DNA from: an uncultured Lachnospiraceae bacterium
GTDB taxonomy: Bacteria > Bacillota > Clostridia > Lachnospirales > Lachnospiraceae
Direction: 5' to 3'
Assembly: GCA_947174615.1 (NCBI GenBank)
Contig: CAMWJQ010000308.1
Span: 1-5,238 of the forward strand
DNA length: 5,238 bases
The notes under the pieces were generated by a model. It made no database searches and was not told where the DNA came from. It was given only the letters and a program-made list of their open reading frames with translations. The first letter of the stretch is position 1. Every line of letters starts with the position of its first letter. Both the position numbers and the translations under genes were made by a program. Shown here one piece after another: positions 1 to 5,041 of this stretch.

Positions 1-82
1 GTATTTATTTCAGTCGTGCGCAGGATAATTTTAGTTTTATAATTACTATGATTTTTAAGTATTTTACTTTTCTCAACCGCAC

Positions 83-111
83 TTGACAACGGAATATCTT
101 AGTAGTAATAT
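83..111 (+). promoter_or_regulatory. Sigma-A type promoter of the marR1 cassette
   Basis: A perfect -35 box TTGACA lies at 83-88. It is followed by a 17-base spacer and a -10 box TAATAT at 106-111. Transcription would start around 117-120, directly at the edge of the palindromic operator at 121-138, so a repressor bound there would block initiation or early elongation. The -10 is not perfect, but the exact -35 and ideal spacing make this a good housekeeping promoter for the downstream marR1 gene. Confidence 0.8.
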
Positions 112-120
112 AAATACGTT

Positions 121-138
121 TAATTAGAATTCTAACTA
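121..138. promoter_or_regulatory. Palindromic operator O1 in front of marR1
   Basis: Bases 124-135 read TTAGAATTCTAA, a perfect 12-bp palindrome. The symmetry extends to 121-138 with a single mismatched pair (123/136). The same core recurs at 604-615 (one change) and 703-714 (exact) in the control region before the MATE gene. Location just downstream of the -10 box and upstream of a MarR-family gene is typical for an autoregulatory site, since MarR dimers bind short palindromes near their own promoters. Binding by this particular MarR protein is inferred from context. Confidence 0.75.
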
Positions 139-154
139 GAAACAGGACGGTGCC

Positions 155-583
155 ATGATGGACGAAAAAAAGCTGATGGAAAAATATGACAAGTTAAACA
201 GGAGAATGCTGAGATACTTTTCCGGTTTTTTTACCGATACCTCAATAACCAGTATTCAAGGACTGATCCTGCACTATATTATTGTCGAATCAGAATCAAG
301 GGACATATTCCCAAAAGACATAGAAGAATTCTTAGAGATTAAGGGTTCATCCGTCACAAGCCTTATCAGCAATCTGGAGCGCAATGGCTATCTGCGCCGT
401 GAAAGTTTAGATAGCGACAGGCGTTATAAAAAGCTTGTCCTGACGGAACAGACACTTGCGATAAAGGACGATATTACAAGCCGCATCAATGAGTATATGC
501 GCAGTATGTTTGTCGGGATCTCCGAAGATGATTTAAAGGTCTTCGAAAAAGTCATTCTGCAAATGACGGAGAATACGAAATAG
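155..583 (+). CDS. MarR-family transcriptional regulator (marR1)
   Basis: The 142-residue product has the size and layout of a MarR-family winged helix-turn-helix regulator, which acts as a cytoplasmic dimer that usually represses efflux or stress genes until a small ligand binds. N- and C-terminal helices (about 1-30 and 100-140) would form the dimer interface. The DNA-binding part spans about 33-98: a recognition helix near G64-L74 (GSSVTSLISNL), the family-typical 'LERNGYLRR' turn at 74-82, and a basic wing D86-S-D-R-R90 followed by KKLVLT. Two adjacent ATGs (155 and 158) share one moderate Shine-Dalgarno, AGGA at 144-147; the choice hardly alters the product. A palindromic operator precedes the gene, and two more copies precede the MATE pump gene downstream, so it probably controls itself and the pump. 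The ligand cannot be predicted. Family assignment is firm; targets are inferred. Confidence 0.92.
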   Translation: MMDEKKLMEKYDKLNRRMLRYFSGFFTDTSITSIQGLILHYIIVESESRDIFPKDIEEFLEIKGSSVTSLISNLERNGYLRRESLDSDRRYKKLVLTEQTLAIKDDITSRINEYMRSMFVGISEDDLKVFEKVILQMTENTK

Positions 584-590
584 GTATTCT

Positions 591-620
591 TTTACCCATA
601 TATTTAGGATTCTAATTAAA
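591..620 (+). repeat. Copy 1 of a 30-bp control repeat with operator O2
   Basis: This 30-base stretch matches 690-719 at 27 of 30 positions, with no gaps, at an offset of exactly 99 bases. It begins TTTACCC, has a TATATT (-10-like) sequence at 599-604, and contains the operator core TTAGGATTCTAA at 604-615, which differs from the perfect palindrome by one base. It starts 8 bases after the marR1 stop codon. I see no convincing -35 box upstream, so whether it is a promoter is unclear. It is followed at once by the strong ribosome binding site of a 15-codon micro-ORF. Confidence 0.75.
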
Positions 621-638
621 TGGAAAGGAGGGGTTCTG

Positions 639-686
639 ATGAGATTACCACCCGCAAAAAATAATAGGGTTATTTACATAAACTAA
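639..686 (+). CDS. Putative 15-residue micro-ORF between the duplicated operators
   Basis: ATG at 639 opens a reading frame of 15 codons ending in TAA at 684-686, encoding MRLPPAKNNRVIYIN. It is preceded by a near-ideal Shine-Dalgarno, AAGGAGG at 625-631, with 7 bases before the ATG, which is stronger than the site of marR1. It sits between two near-identical operator repeats and ends 47 bases before the MATE start. Two explanations fit: a leader peptide whose translation influences expression of the pump (the short length and the Pro-Pro pair would suit ribosome stalling), or the surviving first codons of a deleted gene that once followed operator O2. No clear competing hairpins are visible. 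The ribosome site is solid; function is unknown. Confidence 0.45.
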   Translation: MRLPPAKNNRVIYIN

Positions 687-689
687 TTT

Positions 690-719
690 TTTACCCTTAT
701 ACTTAGAATTCTAATTAAA
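690..719 (+). repeat. Copy 2 of the 30-bp control repeat with operator O3
   Basis: This is the partner of 591-620, differing at three positions. It carries the exact palindrome TTAGAATTCTAA at 703-714, identical to the operator in front of marR1, with shared flanking bases to 717. TATACT at 698-703 resembles a -10 box and touches the operator; the only candidate -35, TTTACA at 673-678, is 19 bases upstream, longer than ideal, so an internal pump promoter is possible but not certain. The pump's ribosome binding site follows directly. Confidence 0.75.
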
Positions 720-733
720 GGAGGACACGATGA

Positions 734-2146
734 ATGGATCACACACAGACGACAGCCAATCCGCTTGGCTATGAAAAAATCGGAAAATTGCTTACAAGCT
801 ATGCCGTTCCCAGTATCATAGCGCTGATTATCAATTCCCTTTACAACATGGTAGACCAGATCTTTATTGGTCAGGGCGTGGGATTTTTGGGGAACGGAGC
901 CACAAACATTATCGCCCCGATCGCAACGATCACGATTGCTATTGCTACACTTTTCGGCGACGGTCTTGCTGCCTTTTTCAGCCTCAGCCTGGGGAAAGGC
1001 GAGGGAGAAAAAGCCGCAAAAGGTTTAGGGACTTCGATTCTGTTCGGGAGTATTTTCGGCATGATCTGGACGGTGCTTGCCTTTGTTTTTTTGAAGCCGT
1101 TATGTCTGATATTCGGGGCAACGGAAAATATACTGCCCTATGCGCTTGATTATGGACGCATTATTGTCATTGGGTTTCCCTTTCAAATTGTTGGAAACAC
1201 CATTAACAGCGCAATCCGGACAGACGGAAGCCCGCGTTATGCCATGCTTTCGATGATGATCGGGGCAGTCCTCAATATCATTCTTGACCCGATTTTCATA
1301 TTTGTATTGCATTGGGGTGTTGAAGGTGCCGCGATTGCCACCATTATAAGCCAGTTATTTGGGCTTTTGTTTAATATCGCTTATCTGTTCCGAATGAAAA
1401 CGATCAAGCTTTCCAGACAGTCTTTTACTTTGGATATTCGGACTGCGGGAAGAATTGCAAGCCTTGGATTTGCAAGCGGAGCAAATAACCTGACTTCGAC
1501 AGTGGTAGCATTTGTATCAAACAATCTGATGACAAAGTACGGCGCGCTCTCGCCCTATGGTGCGGATATTCCGCTCACCACCTTTGGCTTGTGCATGAAA
1601 GTGAGTATGCTTGCATTTTCCATTGGCATTGGTATTGCAAGCGGCAGCCAGCCGATTATCGGATTTAATTACGGCGCAAAAAAATATGACCGCGTGAAAA
1701 AAACATTTTTGCTGAGTGCCGGAGCTGCTACGATCATCACATTTGTTTCATGGATTATTTTCCAGTGCTTCCCGTTACAGCTTATTCGGATATTCGGTAC
1801 GGAATCCAGCCTGTATGAGGAATTTGCCGTGAAATGTTTCCACATTTATTTACTGCTTACCTTTTTGAACGGCTTACAGATGTGTGCCGGCGTATTGTTT
1901 CAGGCAATCGGTCAGCCCATGAAAGCCGCGGTTACTTCCCTGTCAAAGCAGGTGATTTTCTATATCCCTGCCATGCTTATTTTATCCCGCTTCTTCGGGC
2001 TTACAGGTATTCTGATGGCAGGACCTGCAGCGGACGCCTTAGCCTTTGTCCTTTCGGGTGCTTTTTGCCTTAAGGAAATCAAGAAAATGGAGCAGCTGGA
2101 CAGAAATGACGAAGCATACGAGAAGATTGGAGGAACAGCAGTATGA
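734..2146 (+). CDS. MATE-family multidrug efflux pump, MepA-like (MATE 1)
   Basis: The 470-residue protein is a polytopic membrane transporter of the MATE superfamily, which expels drugs or other toxic compounds using a Na+ or H+ gradient. It appears complete and normal in length, with about twelve hydrophobic segments in two halves. Family landmarks include NMVDQIFIG at 39-47 with the TM1 aspartate D41, GDGLAAFFSLSLGKG at 75-89, RTDGSPRYAM at 162-171, NIILDPIFIF at 181-190, and the second-half mark SGSQPIIGFNYGAK at 303-316, which echoes the first half. The start at 734 has Shine-Dalgarno GGAGG (720-724) 9 bases upstream; an out-of-frame ATG at 730 gives only a 14-codon ORF. The duplicated operators upstream suggest control by marR1. 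The last codons overlap the ATG of the kinase-like gene (ATGA), so the two are probably co-translated. The substrate cannot be read from sequence. Confidence 0.93.
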   Translation: MDHTQTTANPLGYEKIGKLLTSYAVPSIIALIINSLYNMVDQIFIGQGVGFLGNGATNIIAPIATITIAIATLFGDGLAAFFSLSLGKGEGEKAAKGLGTSILFGSIFGMIWTVLAFVFLKPLCLIFGATENILPYALDYGRIIVIGFPFQIVGNTINSAIRTDGSPRYAMLSMMIGAVLNIILDPIFIFVLHWGVEGAAIATIISQLFGLLFNIAYLFRMKTIKLSRQSFTLDIRTAGRIASLGFASGANNLTSTVVAFVSNNLMTKYGALSPYGADIPLTTFGLCMKVSMLAFSIGIGIASGSQPIIGFNYGAKKYDRVKKTFLLSAGAATIITFVSWIIFQCFPLQLIRIFGTESSLYEEFAVKCFHIYLLLTFLNGLQMCAGVLFQAIGQPMKAAVTSLSKQVIFYIPAMLILSRFFGLTGILMAGPAADALAFVLSGAFCLKEIKKMEQLDRNDEAYEKIGGTAV

Positions 2147-2745
2147 AAAAAAGAGTGATCACAATCAGCCGGGAGTTTGGCAGCGGAGGACACAGCATAG
2201 GAAAGGCGGTTGCCAAAACACTGGGGATTCCATCTTACGATCAGGAACTATTGGAGAAAATCGCGGCGGAAACCGGATTTTCAAAAGAATTTATCGAGGA
2301 AGCCGCAGAATATTCTACTGCAAAGAACAGCCTTTTATTTAACCTTGTTATGAACCGTTCTTTGCATGGGCGCATGGAACCTTCCCCTGCCGATACCATC
2401 TATTTTGCGCAAACTGAAATTATCAAAAACCTTGCGGAAAAGGAAAGCTGCCTGATTGTTGGACGGTGTGGCGATTATATCCTGCGGGACAAAGGCGACT
2501 GCCTGCATATCTTTATCTATTCGGATATGGAAGATCGGGCGAAACGTATTCTTGAACGCTACGGTGAAAGTGAAAAACCTGTTCAAAAGCGAATTGCAGA
2601 TAAAGACGCCCGAAGGAAAGTTTACTATTCACACTATACAGACCGTCTGTGGGGCATACCGCAGAATTACGATTTATGCCTGAACAGCGGCGCATTGGGT
2701 GAAGAAGCATGTGCAAATATCATTATAAACGTTTTTCAAGGATAA
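2143..2745 (+). CDS. Cytidylate kinase-like family protein (P-loop nucleotide kinase)
   Basis: The 200-residue soluble protein belongs to the cytidylate-kinase-like group (AAA/P-loop kinases distinct from the classical Cmk). The N-terminus has the family's P-loop variant, ITISREFGSGGHSIGK at 6-21, followed by YDQELL at 32-37. IVGRCGDYIL at 105-114 is the next conserved block, and an arginine/lysine-rich lid (RIADKDARRKVYY, 150-162) precedes the C-terminal YDLCLNSGALG at 176-186. These proteins are annotated as nucleoside monophosphate kinases, but the true substrate of this subgroup is generally unproven. Its ATG overlaps the MATE stop codon in an ATGA arrangement, and its Shine-Dalgarno GGAGGA (2129-2134) lies inside the pump gene, so translation should be coupled. 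A strong terminator follows. The tie to an efflux pump could mean it acts on the compound being exported, or it may simply be an operon passenger; this is inference. Confidence 0.88.
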   Translation: MKKRVITISREFGSGGHSIGKAVAKTLGIPSYDQELLEKIAAETGFSKEFIEEAAEYSTAKNSLLFNLVMNRSLHGRMEPSPADTIYFAQTEIIKNLAEKESCLIVGRCGDYILRDKGDCLHIFIYSDMEDRAKRILERYGESEKPVQKRIADKDARRKVYYSHYTDRLWGIPQNYDLCLNSGALGEEACANIIINVFQG

Positions 2746-2761
2746 AATAATTTTTTTAAGG

Positions 2762-2799
2762 ATATGGCGGTATTGAAGAAATACTGCCATATTGTTTTT
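2762..2799 (+). terminator. Intrinsic terminator of the marR1-MATE-kinase cassette
   Basis: ATATGGCGGTATT (2762-2774) pairs with AATACTGCCATAT (2780-2792), a 13-bp stem with one G-U pair and a 5-base loop, followed by TGTTTTT (2793-2799). It begins 17 bases after the kinase-like stop codon. This is a textbook Rho-independent terminator and separates the two MarR-MATE cassettes. Confidence 0.92.
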
Positions 2800-2833
2800 A
2801 GCAGATTTTGTAATTTTGTATAAAATTCCTGTC

Positions 2834-2863
2834 TTGACAATTAGTACAGTTATGGACTATACT
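2834..2863 (+). promoter_or_regulatory. Sigma-A type promoter of the marR2-MATE 2 cassette
   Basis: A perfect -35 TTGACA at 2834-2839 is followed after 18 bases by TATACT at 2858-2863, five of six matches to the consensus -10. The start point should fall near 2870. The spacer and the transcribed leader are filled with inverted-repeat half-sites (see the operator entry), so this promoter is likely tightly repressed. It makes cassette 2 a separate transcription unit from cassette 1. Confidence 0.85.
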
Positions 2864-2888
2864 GTAATTAGTACGGAACTGTACTAAT
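2840..2888. promoter_or_regulatory. Double inverted-repeat operator overlapping the marR2 promoter
   Basis: The half-site ATTAGTAC occurs at 2840-2847 and 2867-2874 and, inverted, as GTACTAAT at 2881-2888. The downstream 22-bp element, 2867-2877 against 2878-2888, is an inverted repeat matching at 9 of 11 pairs. A weaker 22-bp element, 2840-2861, is centred exactly 27 bases upstream and lies between the -35 and -10 boxes. Two dimer sites about two and a half helical turns apart, covering the promoter spacer and the transcription start region, fit repression by the adjacent MarR2; binding itself is inferred. Confidence 0.72.
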
Positions 2889-2907
2889 ATATTTGGGGAG
2901 GTCAGCT

Positions 2908-3378
2908 ATGATAAGCAACATCATTTATATGGAACAGCTAAACAAATACTATGACGTATGGCTGGAGTATAACAATGTGTACGCAGAATGGGCGAAAGCA
3001 CAGGGGCTGTCAGTCAACAGTCTGTTAGTATTGTGTGCAATTCACGATGGCGGGGACAATTGCACACAGAAAAAAATCAGCCAGCGGTGGCTCATACCAA
3101 AGCAGACAATCAACATGGTCTTTAAGGATTTCGAGCGCAGAGGGCTTGTAGAACTGTACCCTCTGCCGGAGGATAAAAGAAATAAAGTGATCCGTTTTAC
3201 AAAAGCAGGAAAAGAATACGCAGATGCCATTGTTACCAAATTGCGGAAAGTGGAGCTGTCTGCAATAGAGGAACTGGGCATCGAGCGTATGCAGCAGTTA
3301 AACGAAAATATGGCTTACTTTACAAAACTTTTCAACAAGTCGGCAGGAGGTGAAAAAGGAAATGAAACAAACTCGTGA
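2908..3378 (+). CDS. MarR-family transcriptional regulator (marR2)
   Basis: The 156-residue product is a second MarR-type winged-helix regulator, not closely similar to marR1. Helices at about 5-33 and 103-143 would form the dimer; the DNA-binding segment runs from about 36 to 98, with a helix-turn-helix containing KKISQRWLIPKQTINMVFKD (55-74), the 'FERRGLVEL' turn (75-83) and the wing PLPEDKRNKVIRFT (85-98) bearing the family's D-x-R signature (D89, R91). I chose ATG at 2908 because GGGGAGG (2895-2901) lies 6 bases ahead of it; an in-frame TTG at 2893 would put the ribosome site inside the gene and is unlikely. The promoter and paired inverted repeats just upstream suggest autorepression. 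The last 17 bases overlap the start of MATE 2, so the C-terminal tail is encoded by the pump's ribosome-binding region. Ligand unknown. Confidence 0.92.
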   Translation: MISNIIYMEQLNKYYDVWLEYNNVYAEWAKAQGLSVNSLLVLCAIHDGGDNCTQKKISQRWLIPKQTINMVFKDFERRGLVELYPLPEDKRNKVIRFTKAGKEYADAIVTKLRKVELSAIEELGIERMQQLNENMAYFTKLFNKSAGGEKGNETNS

Positions 3379-4672
3379 TATCAGGATGTTCTTTCAGTAC
3401 GTGATCCCATCCGTACTGTCTTTTGCCTTATCGGGCGTTTACACGATTGTAGACGGTTTCTTTATCGGGAACAGCATAGGCGATTTGGGGCTTTCAGCCG
3501 TTAATATCGCTTATCCAGTTGTTGCAGTGATCCAGGCGCTCGGTACAGGGATTGGAATGGGCGGCGCAATTTACTATTCCATTTACAAGGCAGAGAAAAA
3601 GGAAAAACAGGCAAGGGAATTTATAGCCGGCGCTTTGTGGGTGCTGATGATTTCAAGCGTACTTTTGACAATTTTGGTTTTCCTTTTGAATGGCAGTCTT
3701 TTAGGTTTATTAGGCGCAAACGGCGAACTGCTTGCATTGGGAGAGGAATATATTGCCGTTATCGCTTTGGGGGCTTCCATGCAGGTGATTGGTACGGGAT
3801 TAGTGCCTTTTATCCGTAATCATGGCGGTTCCTTTTATGCAATGGTTTCTATGATTGCAGGCTTTGTGACCAATATCATTTTGGATTACCTGTTTGTATG
3901 GGTATTGGAACAGGGTGTTTCAGGCGCGGCATGGGCTACGGTAATCGGACAGGGTGTTACGATGCTGATTGCGCTTGCTTATTTATTACACAAAAAGCAG
4001 TTTACGCTGAACCTTCCTTTTTCAAAATTTGGAAAGGTGTCGGCGTCCATACTGAAAATCGGGATTGCACCCTTTGGGCTTACCATGTCCCCTAATATAT
4101 CGCTGATAATCATAAACCGTTTTTCCATGTCTTATGGCGGGGAGCCGGCAGTTGCTGTCTATGCCTGTATCGCTTATGTTATCTGCATAGTATATCTGAT
4201 ACTGCAAGGGGTAGGCGACGGAAGCCAGCCGCTGCTCAGCCGGCATTACGGTGAGAAAAATTTTGCCAAACTCAAAAGCACAAGAAATTTAGCGTATGGA
4301 TTTGCATTGTTTCTATCAATAATCGGTTGTACCATTATGTATTTGACAAGGGAGAGTCTCGGCATATTATTTGGAACGTCAAAAGAAGTGAATACAGAAA
4401 TCGCAAAAATAATGCCTGTTTTCCTGATTTCTGTACCTTTTGTCGCGATTCTCCGTATCACAACCGCAAGTTTTTACGCCACAGAAAAAAGTATGCTTTC
4501 TTATGTCCTGACGTTTATTGAACCGCTGTTTATGTTAGCGCTCATGCTTATTCTGCCGCCTTTGTTCGGCGGGCAGGTAATGATTTGGTGGAGTACGGTT
4601 TTCGCGAGGATTTTATCAGCATTTTTAGCAGTTATCCTGAAAAATCATGTGGATAAAAAAGAAATGTCATGA
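3362..4672 (+). CDS. MATE-family efflux pump (MATE 2)
   Basis: From ATG 3362 the product is 436 residues, a complete MATE-superfamily membrane transporter with about twelve hydrophobic helices in two halves. Visible landmarks are YTIVDGFFIGNSIG at 27-40 with the TM1 aspartate D31, RNHGGSFYAM at 152-161, NIILDYLFVW at 171-180, and DGSQPLLSRHYGE at 286-298 in the second half. It shares these blocks with MATE 1 but differs between them, so the two are distant paralogues rather than a recent duplication. A GTG at 3350 is in frame, but it is part of the Shine-Dalgarno AGGAGGTG (3345-3352), which is a full anti-16S match 9 bases ahead of ATG 3362; I prefer the ATG. The gene starts inside marR2, so it should be translationally coupled and governed by the marR2 promoter. 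No terminator follows directly. Substrate unknown. Confidence 0.92.
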   Translation: MKQTRDIRMFFQYVIPSVLSFALSGVYTIVDGFFIGNSIGDLGLSAVNIAYPVVAVIQALGTGIGMGGAIYYSIYKAEKKEKQAREFIAGALWVLMISSVLLTILVFLLNGSLLGLLGANGELLALGEEYIAVIALGASMQVIGTGLVPFIRNHGGSFYAMVSMIAGFVTNIILDYLFVWVLEQGVSGAAWATVIGQGVTMLIALAYLLHKKQFTLNLPFSKFGKVSASILKIGIAPFGLTMSPNISLIIINRFSMSYGGEPAVAVYACIAYVICIVYLILQGVGDGSQPLLSRHYGEKNFAKLKSTRNLAYGFALFLSIIGCTIMYLTRESLGILFGTSKEVNTEIAKIMPVFLISVPFVAILRITTASFYATEKSMLSYVLTFIEPLFMLALMLILPPLFGGQVMIWWSTVFARILSAFLAVILKNHVDKKEMS

Positions 4673-4675
4673 TGA

Positions 4676-5010
4676 TCATACAGCGGCTTGACTGAAACAA
4701 AGAGTTATAGCACTTCAGTATTTCTTGTGTTTGGAAATCTTGTGTTTGGAAAAGAAGTTGTCGTTGACAATGAACAATTAGCGACATCAGTTCGGTACAA
4801 TACCGCACAGGGGCGCGTGCAACATTCACATCTGCAAAGGCTGAAATGGAAACATTGAAAAATCCACGGGATTATAAAAACCTGCGTATCGACAGTAACG
4901 AAATGATTCCGAATGCCTTAGCAATAGATGAGCCGCTTGAATATGCTCATGAGGGAACAGTCCGACTGGTGGTTGGTGACTTTGCTGTCTATGGATTAAT
5001 GAAAATATAG
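4676..5010 (+). pseudogene. Decayed coding remnant of unknown family
   Basis: Two open stretches in different frames cover this interval. The first (4676-4855) has no ATG and includes KEVVVDNEQLATSVRYN; it ends at TGA 4856-4858. The second is open after a TGA at 4771-4773 and runs to TAG 5008-5010; it includes KNPRDYKNLRIDSNEMI and EGTVRLVVGDFAVYGL, ending MKI. The codon pattern looks protein-like in both, and a single-base loss near the GGGG at 4810-4813 would join them, so a frameshifted, 5'-truncated gene is the simplest reading. The only usable ATG in the second frame (4846) would give 54 residues with a weak AAAGG site 5 bases upstream, so a small intact gene is an alternative. I do not recognise the family. 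The stop codon falls inside the following hairpin. Confidence 0.5.
4723..4752 (+). repeat. Perfect 15-bp tandem duplication
   Basis: TCTTGTGTTTGGAAA occurs twice, head to tail, at 4723-4737 and 4738-4752 with no mismatch. Being 15 bases it keeps frame, adding five codons (FLVFGNLVFGK in the open frame). Perfect identity suggests a recent slippage event within the decaying sequence downstream of MATE 2. Confidence 0.9.
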
Positions 5011-5034
5011 AGGCGATTTTGCCCCTATATTTTC
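5001..5034 (-). terminator. Hairpin terminator between convergent units
   Basis: GAAAATATAGAGGC (5001-5014) and GCCCCTATATTTTC (5021-5034) form a 14-bp stem with a 6-base loop. On the plus transcript one pair is an A-C mismatch; on the minus transcript the same position becomes a G-U pair, so the helix is unbroken. It starts 7 bases past the stop codon of the minus-strand ATPase, and the A/T-rich stem ends supply U-tracts in either direction. It is most likely the terminator of the ATPase gene and probably works both ways, also stopping read-through from MATE 2. Confidence 0.82.
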
Positions 5035-5041
5035 TTCAGCT

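Noticed and set aside
1..82. AT-rich leading sequence as a possible terminator or mobile-element end
   Set aside because: No stable inverted repeat with a T-run and no terminal repeat could be found by eye.
664..698. Possible attenuator hairpin between the micro-ORF and the MATE start (AGGGT with ACCCT)
   Set aside because: Only five base pairs with a 22-base loop and no continuing complementarity; too weak to call.
730..775. Alternative ATG at 730 for the MATE gene
   Set aside because: It is out of frame with the pump, only 5 bases from the Shine-Dalgarno, and ends after 14 codons.
871..1312. Minus-strand open frames of 63 and 70 codons inside MATE 1
   Set aside because: They are shadows of a well-supported membrane protein gene, with no ribosome site and no recognisable protein features.
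1834..2342. Plus-strand and minus-strand frames overlapping the end of MATE 1 and the kinase-like gene
   Set aside because: They conflict with two strongly supported genes joined by an ATGA overlap and have no family signature.
155..4672. A single five-gene operon covering both cassettes
   Set aside because: A strong terminator at 2762-2799 and a fresh promoter at 2834-2863 divide it into two transcription units.
4632..4829. Minus-strand 65-codon frame across the MATE 2 end and the remnant
   Set aside because: It overlaps the real 3' end of MATE 2, lacks a ribosome site and shows no recognisable domain.
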